Assembly: GCA_023659985.1 (NCBI GenBank)
Contig: JAGXOH010000043.1
Coordinates: 1-5,005, forward strand
DNA length: 5,005 nucleotides
Source of the DNA: Candidatus Falkowbacteria bacterium LH_S3
GTDB lineage: Bacteria > Patescibacteriota > Patescibacteriia > Patescibacteriales > JAGXOH01
Direction: 5' to 3'
The translations under genes and the position numbers were made by a program. Of this stretch, positions 1-5,005 are shown in pieces. Numbering within the stretch: the first letter of the stretch is position 1; every line of letters starts with the position of its first letter. The notes below the pieces were generated by a model. It had not been told where the DNA came from and made no database searches. It worked only from the letters and a program-made list of their open reading frames with translations.

Positions 1-66
1 ATTCGCGGCGAAGTGTGGCTTTGCTTTAATCAGGTTCATTTTCTCTTTAAGCGTGACAATATACAT
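1..66 (-). CDS. 5' end of an unidentified gene, truncated by the window edge
   Basis: A minus-strand reading frame opens after an in-frame TAG and runs to the window edge. From the ATG at 66 it encodes 22 residues beginning MYIVTLKEKMNLIKAKPH. A second in-frame ATG at 39 (MNLIKAKPHFAAN) is preceded by a weak purine stretch, AAAGAG, which could serve as a ribosome binding site, so the start could be either one. The peptide is amphipathic and looks like real protein, and the frame lies just past the terminator of the PhoH gene, where a new gene would be expected. The fragment is too short to recognise a family. This is inference from frame, composition and position only. Confidence 0.42.
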   Translation of the reverse strand, partial: MYIVTLKEKMNLIKAKPHFAAN

Positions 67-107
67 CCAATATTCTAAAGTCTATATAAAACTCGGACTC
101 GGGAGCT

Positions 108-138
108 AAAATAAGAAGCTCTGCCAAAAGACAGAGCT
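108..138 (-). terminator. Rho-independent terminator after the PIN-PhoH gene
   Basis: On the minus strand, eight bases after the TAG stop at 147-149, a 7-bp perfect stem (AGCTCTG pairing with CAGAGCT, plus-strand 132-138 with 117-123) closes an 8-base loop. It is followed by an interrupted U-rich tail (TCTTATTTT). Stem, loop and tail order fit an intrinsic terminator for minus-strand transcription. The stem is short and the U tract imperfect, so termination may be partial. Confidence 0.65.
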
Positions 139-146
139 AAAAATTA

Positions 147-1451
147 CTACAGAACTTCTTTAGCTAAACTGGCTAAAGAGGATCTTAATGTTTCTTGAAG
201 TGTAATTACCGCTACCAATGGATGATTCTCCATTGTCTTCACGGCATAAGTTAAGCCACTTGATTTTTGGTCCAACTTCCTTTTGCGATCAATTTGTTGC
301 AAGTTTCCAGTAAAAATAAGCTTTGTTCCTTCACTAGATTGAGTGATAATACTCTTTATTTGATGAAGGGTCAAATTTTGAGCATCATCCACAATTACAA
401 GCTTTTTATAAAAACTAGTATCCCACATATGATCTAAGGGGAGAAAAGTCAATTTGCCTTTCTTTACCATTTGTTTAATTATTTTTTTATTGCGAAGGTT
501 TTGCTGCTTTAAAAAATTCATTTTTTCATTAATGGTGTCTGGAACAAATCCAACTCCTTCATCTTCTGAAGAAGTGGACTTAGTTACAACAATTATTTGG
601 AGAAACTTCTTTCTTTGAGCAATAGCAGAAGCTAAAGAGAGAATCGTTTTTCCTGATCCAGTCTCTCCTAAAAGAAAGACTAAATTGATATCAGAATTAC
701 AAAGTTGAGACATGGCTATATGTTGATGCCAATTATAGCCATTACTATTCAGGGAATAAGGTTTTATTCCAAGCAAACTAATATCATTAGGTACCAAAAG
801 TAAAGAATCTCCTTTTCTTATAGCAGCAAAATATTTCTTCCACCTGCTTTGAGTTTGAGAGAAGGGATCGTAATAGCTACAACAAACCACGCCCTCATTC
901 TCAACAATATCTCCATCTTTAAAATGGCTCTCATTAAAAAGAATAGTATCCCCTTCTATCTCCTTTCTTTTTATTTTTATAGTCTTTAATTCTTCACCAT
1001 TTTTCACTTTCGCTTGTCCAACCACTTCCGCTTGTTCAACCACATAATCTTCAGCTCTAATTCCTAATTCATTAGCCAAAATACGAAGAACTCTGTCCTG
1101 GCTAATAATCTTTATGGACTTATGATATTTTCCATATTGCTTACTAACGGTATTAGCTGTGGCGATTACTTGGTAGTCAGGGTAATTCTTGTCTAATCCG
1201 TCCAAATCTCTAAAGCTTGGATTCTTAAATATGATCAAATAATCATTTTTATTTTTCTCTTGCAAGAACTTCTCAATGTTTCTTAAAGCCTCTCTGGCGT
1301 TTATACCCACGTCTGACCTAGATTTAAGCTTATCCAACTCCAATATTACTATCCAGGGTAAATAAATAAAAAAATTTTCTTTCTTTAAGTTTTCTACCAG
1401 ATTAGGGTCATGGATAAACACATTAGTATCTGGAATAATGGCGTCCTTCAT
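147..1451 (-). CDS. phoH2: PIN-PhoH protein: PIN ribonuclease domain fused to a PhoH-type ATPase
   Basis: This is a two-domain cytoplasmic protein of 434 residues from the chosen start. Residues 1-140 form a PIN nuclease domain: the opening PDTNVFIHDP supplies D8, VILELDKLK supplies E38, D92 lies in NYPDYQVIATA and D119 in ISQDRVLRILA, giving the usual acidic metal-binding set. Residues 225-434 form a PhoH P-loop ATPase with Walker A GETGSGKT (262-269), the PhoH segment EGVGFVPDTINEKM (298-311), Walker B VIVDDAQN (D355, D356) and TGNLQQID (381-388). R423 near the C terminus fits the family's RS-x-LA motif. The length matches Bacillus YlaK and mycobacterial PhoH2, for which RNA unwinding coupled to cleavage has been reported. 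I chose the ATG at 1451 rather than the one at 1457 because AAAGGAGG abuts the upstream ATG with no spacer but lies 6 bases before this one. A weak promoter precedes the gene and a terminator follows it, so it is probably transcribed alone. Its substrate RNA cannot be inferred. Confidence 0.93.
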   Translation of the reverse strand: MKDAIIPDTNVFIHDPNLVENLKKENFFIYLPWIVILELDKLKSRSDVGINAREALRNIEKFLQEKNKNDYLIIFKNPSFRDLDGLDKNYPDYQVIATANTVSKQYGKYHKSIKIISQDRVLRILANELGIRAEDYVVEQAEVVGQAKVKNGEELKTIKIKRKEIEGDTILFNESHFKDGDIVENEGVVCCSYYDPFSQTQSRWKKYFAAIRKGDSLLLVPNDISLLGIKPYSLNSNGYNWHQHIAMSQLCNSDINLVFLLGETGSGKTILSLASAIAQRKKFLQIIVVTKSTSSEDEGVGFVPDTINEKMNFLKQQNLRNKKIIKQMVKKGKLTFLPLDHMWDTSFYKKLVIVDDAQNLTLHQIKSIITQSSEGTKLIFTGNLQQIDRKRKLDQKSSGLTYAVKTMENHPLVAVITLQETLRSSLASLAKEVL

Positions 1452-1457
1452 AATCAT

Positions 1458-1465
1458 CCTCCTTT
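1458..1465 (-). promoter_or_regulatory. Strong Shine-Dalgarno site that decides the PhoH start
   Basis: The minus strand reads AAAGGAGG, nearly the full anti-16S complement, then ATGATTATG. The first ATG touches the site and cannot be used efficiently. The second ATG has a 6-base spacer, which is normal. It is the only strong Shine-Dalgarno site ahead of any gene in this window. Confidence 0.85.
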
Positions 1466-1482
1466 CTTGTTGATATTAAAGA

Positions 1483-1511
1483 AAATTAAGATCGTTTTTT
1501 CTGATTTTCAA
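1483..1511 (-). promoter_or_regulatory. Candidate promoter for the PIN-PhoH gene
   Basis: On the minus strand a -35-like TTGAAA (1506-1511) is followed after 17 bases by TAATTT (1483-1488), which keeps the TAnnnT pattern of a -10 box. Transcription would start near 1476, leaving a leader of about 25 bases that includes the strong ribosome binding site. The -10 match is weak, and in DNA this AT-rich such matches arise by chance, so this is tentative. Confidence 0.33.
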
Positions 1512-1541
1512 TACAATTTTTTAAAGAACTCTTTTAAAATC

Positions 1542-1682
1542 TTAAAACATAAATCCTTTTTTGGCAAACCATAAAGAAATTCCAAGAGAGATCATGGCGA
1601 CTATATAGAAGTTATAATAGCTGTAGTCAGAACAATAAAAAAATTTTCAAAAAGACTTTTTATTATTGATTTCCTGGTTCAT
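1542..1682 (-). pseudogene. Possible remnant of a very small membrane protein
   Basis: Between the second hydrolase gene and the PhoH gene, an ATG at 1682 and a TAA at 1542-1544 enclose 47 codons in one frame, broken by a single in-frame TGA at 1647-1649. The first part reads MNQEINNKKSF. The last part reads VAMISLGISLWFAKKGFMF, which resembles the end of a membrane helix followed by a positive cluster. Between them a neighbouring frame reads LFENFFIVLTTAIITSI, also hydrophobic and plausible. Dropping one A from the A5 run near 1655 and restoring one base near 1610 would join them into one short hydrophobic protein. T-rich DNA encodes hydrophobic residues by default, and no Shine-Dalgarno site precedes the ATG, so this may be chance. 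I recognise no family. Confidence 0.25.
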
Positions 1683-1694
1683 AAAATATTTAAA

Positions 1695-2831
1695 TTAATT
1701 TTTATCTTTTTTTATCTTTTTATGCATCCATAGATACAATCCTGAGCTCCAAGCAAAAGAGGAGGCGCTTCTCCAACACCACCCCTTAAACGGAGCTCCG
1801 TTAGAATCATATAATTCATATACTTTGCTGTATTCTTTTATCTTTTTTGATATTCTATCACATATTCTCATGGCTTTTCTTTTATATCCATTTTCATAAA
1901 GCGCCACTGCATAAATACACCCCAACCACAGCCAGCTAGTAGAATTATTTTGATAGCCTGGAGTTCCCGCTATTCGCATAATCAATTTTACTCTCCACCA
2001 AGAATAAGGGGGGTAATTGGTTTTCATAGGAATCTCATCTAATTTTAATCTTTCAATATACTTGATAATTTTTTTGTTTTGAGTCCCATCGGAAATATTA
2101 AAGAGTATAGCCAACACATTCCCATCTGTTGAAAAATAATTATATTTTTTTCTTTTATCTGTCCAATCTATATAATACTGCCTATTCCAAAAATTATTAT
2201 TTATTTTTTGCTTTATTTTCAGATTTTTATGACTATATATTCTACCTCGTTTTTGTTCTCCTAATAAAACCTCTAAGCGGCTCATATTGTCCAAAGCCTC
2301 TACATATAAAATATTGGTATACAAAACCTTACCTTTCTTGACAATAATATCCGCCCAATTAGCGAACAAACCTTCGTCCAACATCTCTTTTTTTTCATAT
2401 TTTTCCAGCCAAGAAATAGCTTTTCTTATTGCATTTTTATTTTCTTTTAAAAATTGAAGATCATTAGTTATTTTAATATACTTATAAAAAGTAATGATAA
2501 AAAGAATATTGGCATCCAGGGCAGGATAAATATAAACTCCTGTATATTTAGGTCTTAAATTTTTTCTTTTAATTTTTAGCCCTAAATACTTTAAGGGAAT
2601 AAAAAATCTATCTATTCGTCTGGGAATATGACCGTTTTGTTTTTGATATTTTATAAAAAGATTCAAATTGCTTCTTACTTTATTGTATTCTTTGATTTGG
2701 AGCAAACCCCATGAAGCATAAAAAGAATCTCTAGCCCAAAAATCATTAAAATGATCCACACTGGCTACAATCCCATTTTTCTTAAAACAAGCTTTTAAAT
2801 TTTCTCTGGCTATTTGAAAGGCTTCATTCAT
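1695..2831 (-). CDS. (alpha/alpha)6-barrel glycoside hydrolase-like protein, diverged paralog of the gene at 3634-4830
   Basis: This 378-residue protein has no signal peptide and is therefore probably cytoplasmic. It matches the upstream hydrolase along its length: F-W-A-RD (R34, D35; WSRD in the paralog), HIP (68-70), LDANIL (105-110), NWADIIVKKGKVLYTNILY (158-176) and YELYD (338-342). These align with the clan GH-G-like barrel of GH100 invertases and amylo-alpha-1,6-glucosidase-type proteins. D161 and E339 occupy the positions I would expect for the acid and base pair. It differs where the paralog has NGGLWP: here the stretch is YQNNSTSWLWLG (293-304). It is very lysine-rich (about 13%). 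It is the last gene of the three-gene operon, 44 bases after the phosphatase. The start is the first ATG after an in-frame TGA and agrees with the paralog's N terminus; only a weak GGTGAT precedes it. The fold is fairly sure; substrate and even activity are open. Confidence 0.78.
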   Translation of the reverse strand: MNEAFQIARENLKACFKKNGIVASVDHFNDFWARDSFYASWGLLQIKEYNKVRSNLNLFIKYQKQNGHIPRRIDRFFIPLKYLGLKIKRKNLRPKYTGVYIYPALDANILFIITFYKYIKITNDLQFLKENKNAIRKAISWLEKYEKKEMLDEGLFANWADIIVKKGKVLYTNILYVEALDNMSRLEVLLGEQKRGRIYSHKNLKIKQKINNNFWNRQYYIDWTDKRKKYNYFSTDGNVLAILFNISDGTQNKKIIKYIERLKLDEIPMKTNYPPYSWWRVKLIMRIAGTPGYQNNSTSWLWLGCIYAVALYENGYKRKAMRICDRISKKIKEYSKVYELYDSNGAPFKGWCWRSASSFAWSSGLYLWMHKKIKKDKN

Positions 2832-2875
2832 AAAATATCATCACCACAAAAATTATCTTTTTCCTTTTTCAGTTA

Positions 2876-3637
2876 TTAAAAAGAGAAAAGATACCGAATA
2901 CCTTCTATAATTCCACCGGAAAATCTATTCTTTGCCACATAAACACGGGAGGATTCTTGAGAGAAAAGATCTCGCAGATCCTTAGAGGCATTACCTACCA
3001 GGATGCCCTTAAAACCAGCGTTTAGAGCATTCAGATCATTTCCCGAGTCTCCAGCATACACAACCTTATCCTTTTCTGCCCCTATTTTTTCAGCTAAAAA
3101 TTTAAGCGCCCCAGCTTTTCCTCCTTTTTTAGGAACTATGTCAAGTAAGCCGATATTTTTTAGTTCATCTTCAGAATATATTAACTGAGCCGAACTCTTC
3201 TTCAAAACTTGCTTTATATCAGATAAAACATCTTTATATTCACCTCCTAGATCTAAATAGTAGCTTAACTTAAATTCAGATTGGACTTCCTTTTCTTGAG
3301 GATAGATGTTTTTTATATTCTTCAATTGTCTTTTAATTTTTTCCTGATCAAAACCAGTTGCTGCTAAATAATTTTGATATTTGGTGTCTTTTGACCACTC
3401 CCCTTGCTTTAAAACATAAATAGAGTTTCCCACATCTGGAGCTATAAAATCAGGTTTTAAAAGATGATGCTCAGACAATACCTTTAGAGTTAAAGTAAAA
3501 TTTCTTCCACTGATATAAGCGATTTTCAAATTCGGAATTAGTTTTAAAAGCCGATTCAATTCATTAATATTGTCCCTGCCCACTTCTTCTTGTTGTGGAA
3601 TAAGGGTATTATCCAGATCACATGCAAAAAGTTTCAT
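2876..3637 (-). CDS. spp: HAD-IIB phosphatase, probable sucrose-phosphate phosphatase
   Basis: This 253-residue cytoplasmic HAD hydrolase is expected to remove phosphate from sucrose 6-phosphate. All HAD motifs are present: DLDNT with nucleophile D7 and acid D9, motif II in YISGR (S43), motif III lysine K174 in the KKGGKAGAL segment, and motif IV AGDSGNDLNAL with D197 and D201. Features closer to sucrose-phosphate phosphatases than to general Cof phosphatases are PDVGNSIY (67-74), the form GDSGND, VGNASKDL (214-221) and the C-terminal GGIIEGIRYLF. The length is that of the bacterial single-domain enzymes. Its ATG overlaps the stop of the upstream hydrolase as ATGA, implying translational coupling, and it has no Shine-Dalgarno site of its own. 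It ends with tandem TAA codons. Related alternatives are mannosyl- or glucosyl-3-phosphoglycerate phosphatase or glucosylglycerol-phosphate phosphatase. HAD-IIB assignment is near certain; sucrose phosphate is the best inference. Confidence 0.85.
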   Translation of the reverse strand: MKLFACDLDNTLIPQQEEVGRDNINELNRLLKLIPNLKIAYISGRNFTLTLKVLSEHHLLKPDFIAPDVGNSIYVLKQGEWSKDTKYQNYLAATGFDQEKIKRQLKNIKNIYPQEKEVQSEFKLSYYLDLGGEYKDVLSDIKQVLKKSSAQLIYSEDELKNIGLLDIVPKKGGKAGALKFLAEKIGAEKDKVVYAGDSGNDLNALNAGFKGILVGNASKDLRDLFSQESSRVYVAKNRFSGGIIEGIRYLFSF

Positions 3638-4830
3638 AATATTTTATTTGGTTTAAAAGCAAAAACTTGTCCGGCAGCGCTCCAAATCATGCTAGACACA
3701 CCATTCGGGGTTTTATTTTTGCCATGAAGATATTCGTAAAAACCCCATTTCTCACCTTTACGTTCATGAAGATAATTAGCATCTGTTGTCTTTTGTAAAT
3801 AATGATCAGCTAATTCTTTTTCTTCTATCTTATCAAGAGCAACGCAATAAAGACCATTAATCATAGGCCACAAACCTCCATTTTGGGACAAGTAAGGTTT
3901 ATTTTTAAATTCAAAAGAATAATTGGCTTGCAATCGACTCCACTCTTCACTTTTTGGAGATATAACCGGATGAAAAGCAGGTAACAAATCATCCCCAAAA
4001 ATGTGAGTTATGTATTTGACAACTGCCTTAGCCTGTTTTTTATCCGCTATACCCGAAATAATAGCAAGAATATTGGCAAAAGCGTCAAAGCGTTGGCTAT
4101 TTACATCAAAAGATTCTAACCAAAAAGCATTGTCTTTTCTTAATTGATCAAAGGTTGATTTATGATAAATATATTCTTCGTCTTTTTCATCTACTTTGCC
4201 AGGCCAAAAATTAATCTTAATTTTTTTACCCAATCTATTTTTTTTCTCTTGCCAATATTTATTTTTCTCTCCTTTAGCTTCTTTAATCTTTATAAATTCT
4301 TCTAATGCCAGATAATAGAGTACTTGATCATAAAGAAGATATCCTCTTCTGGGCATTTCATCAGCCCAATCACCAGATTCAGGCACAAAAATAAAATCCT
4401 TCCCATTAAATTCCCAGCATTCAAGAAGAGATATAACTTTGCATATACCTGAATAATGAAAATCTAAAAATTGTTTTTCCCCAGTATGTTGAAAAAATTT
4501 TCCACATCCGATTACATACCACAAAGAAGCATCTACCCTTCCCACCAGCATGCCGTAACTTACATACCCGCTTTCAGGACTGACATTACTGGGAATTTCT
4601 CCTTTTTTCCCTTGAAATTTTAAAAGAGTATCAAGATTTTTTCTAAAAGTTTGGATAAGATCTTCTTCTTGCGCGACAACAGAAGCTAAGCCGGCTATCA
4701 CTCCGTCTCTAGACCAAATCCTTTTATAGTTGGCCTGTTTTTCTAAGGAAGCGTAAAAACCGTGCTCGCAAGAACATTTTTTTAAAAGATTAATGGCCTC
4801 TTTATATCCTAAATTTGGTTTTGTAGACAT
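3634..4830 (-). CDS. GH100-like glycoside hydrolase (neutral invertase or related alpha-glucosidase)
   Basis: This 398-residue protein lacks a signal peptide and should act in the cytoplasm on sucrose or a similar small glucoside. The motif order is that of (alpha/alpha)6-barrel enzymes: WSRD (39-42), GEIPSNV (77-83), GRVDASLWYVI (97-107), SGDWADEMPRRGYLLYDQVL (152-171), SQNGGLWPMINGLY (315-328), FYEYLHG (364-370) and WSAAGQVFAF (383-392). NGG-x-WP, the WADE segment followed by a GY-x-x-x-x-Q helix, and the late YEY parallel the segments of cyanobacterial and plant neutral invertases that carry the acid and base; D157 and E366 are my candidates. It is shorter than bacterial GH100 enzymes (about 460-470). 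It is the first gene of the operon, with a good promoter but no Shine-Dalgarno site. The ATG follows an in-frame TAA by four codons, which fixes the start. An amylo-alpha-1,6-glucosidase-like or glycosylglycerate hydrolase role is possible. Confidence 0.82.
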   Translation of the reverse strand: MSTKPNLGYKEAINLLKKCSCEHGFYASLEKQANYKRIWSRDGVIAGLASVVAQEEDLIQTFRKNLDTLLKFQGKKGEIPSNVSPESGYVSYGMLVGRVDASLWYVIGCGKFFQHTGEKQFLDFHYSGICKVISLLECWEFNGKDFIFVPESGDWADEMPRRGYLLYDQVLYYLALEEFIKIKEAKGEKNKYWQEKKNRLGKKIKINFWPGKVDEKDEEYIYHKSTFDQLRKDNAFWLESFDVNSQRFDAFANILAIISGIADKKQAKAVVKYITHIFGDDLLPAFHPVISPKSEEWSRLQANYSFEFKNKPYLSQNGGLWPMINGLYCVALDKIEEKELADHYLQKTTDANYLHERKGEKWGFYEYLHGKNKTPNGVSSMIWSAAGQVFAFKPNKIL

Positions 4831-4843
4831 AAAATAAAATTAC

Positions 4844-4862
4844 AAACAACTACTTGTTGTTT
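4844..4862 (-). repeat. Inverted repeat in the operon leader
   Basis: AAACAAC and GTTGTTT form a perfect 7-bp inverted repeat with a 5-base spacer, 13 bases before the start codon of the first hydrolase gene. It lies downstream of the predicted promoter, so it would be in the mRNA leader as a weak hairpin, or serve as an operator. Read on the plus strand it is followed by a run of T, resembling a weak terminator, but no plus-strand gene ends here. Confidence 0.5.
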
Positions 4863-4910
4863 TTTAAAAATTTTTAAAATTTTCAAATTATAAATATTTT
4901 TTTCTATTTT

Positions 4911-4938
4911 ATTATATTTAACCATTATTGTAAATCAA
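4911..4938 (-). promoter_or_regulatory. Sigma70-type promoter of the hydrolase-phosphatase operon
   Basis: On the minus strand TTGATT (4933-4938) and a perfect TATAAT (4911-4916) are separated by 16 bases. The predicted transcription start is near 4904, leaving a leader of about 75 bases before the ATG at 4830. It is the best promoter match in the window and lies directly ahead of the first operon gene. A second TATAAT at 4887-4892 has no clear -35 partner. Confidence 0.62.
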
Positions 4939-5005
4939 TGTACTGTTGCAACTTTGGGGATAATTAATGTTGTTTAAAGCTAAAAACTACAACTTAATAA
5001 AATCC

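Noticed and set aside
88..110. GC-rich patch as part of a tRNA or other structured RNA gene
   Set aside because: No acceptor stem, T-loop consensus or cloverleaf pairing can be built around it.
1647..1649. TGA in the small ORF as a sign of a recoded genetic code (TGA as Gly or Trp)
   Set aside because: The first hydrolase gene ends with TGA in an ATGA overlap, and none of the long genes contains an internal TGA, so the standard code applies.
1630..1665. Hairpin-like A and T runs after the second hydrolase gene that could be a terminator
   Set aside because: The complementary runs are almost purely A and T with essentially no loop or stable stem, so no convincing terminator can be called.
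1695..1735. Direct repeats of TTTATCTTTTT at the end of the hydrolase gene
   Set aside because: They simply encode the Lys-rich C terminus (KKIKKDKN), and the repeat follows from codon use.
2129..2341. 70-codon open frame on the plus strand
   Set aside because: It lies wholly inside the hydrolase gene on the other strand, is rich in Phe and Tyr because of the T-rich complement, and has no ribosome binding site or known motif.
3003..3188. 61-codon open frame on the plus strand
   Set aside because: It lies wholly inside the phosphatase gene opposite the conserved HAD motifs; its Ser/Pro/Phe-rich product is the antisense of Lys- and Gly-rich coding sequence.

Overview
This is an AT-rich window (roughly one third G+C by eye) from a bacterial chromosome. 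It uses the standard genetic code: TGA, TAA and TAG all end genes, and no long gene has an internal TGA. All supported genes lie on the minus strand, so the window is read from right to left. There are no rRNA or tRNA genes, CRISPR arrays or insertion sequences. Taxonomy cannot be fixed from the sequence. Low G+C, compact genes, weak or absent Shine-Dalgarno sites in most genes, and a sucrose-phosphatase-like gene beside GH100-like genes would fit a candidate-phyla bacterium (for example Patescibacteria), but this is a guess.

Region by region on the minus strand: (a) 5005-4831 is a promoter and leader, with a good sigma70-type promoter and a small inverted repeat just before the first gene. 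(b) 4830-3634 encodes a 398-residue (alpha/alpha)6-barrel glycoside hydrolase resembling GH100 neutral invertases. (c) 3637-2876, overlapping (b) by the ATGA tetranucleotide, encodes a HAD-IIB phosphatase with sucrose-phosphate phosphatase hallmarks. (d) 2831-1695, 44 bases further on, encodes a second, diverged relative of (b). (e) 1694-1466 is a gap with no intact gene. It may hold the broken remains of a very small membrane protein and carries a weak promoter. (f) 1451-147 encodes a PIN-PhoH ATPase/ribonuclease with a near-perfect ribosome binding site that resets its start codon. (g) 138-108 is a probable intrinsic terminator. (h) 66-1 is the beginning of another minus-strand gene that leaves the window.

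Genes (b), (c) and (d) look like one operon for a phosphorylated disaccharide or glucoside, most simply sucrose: the phosphatase would release the free sugar from its phosphate ester, and one or both hydrolases would cleave it or a related glucoside. No sugar-phosphate glycosyltransferase is visible. The PIN-PhoH gene appears to be a separate RNA-metabolism unit with its own signals. The most interesting points are the pairing of a phosphatase with two unequal GH100-like paralogs, the divergence of the second paralog at the conserved NGG-x-WP site, and the possible frameshifted small gene before the PhoH gene.
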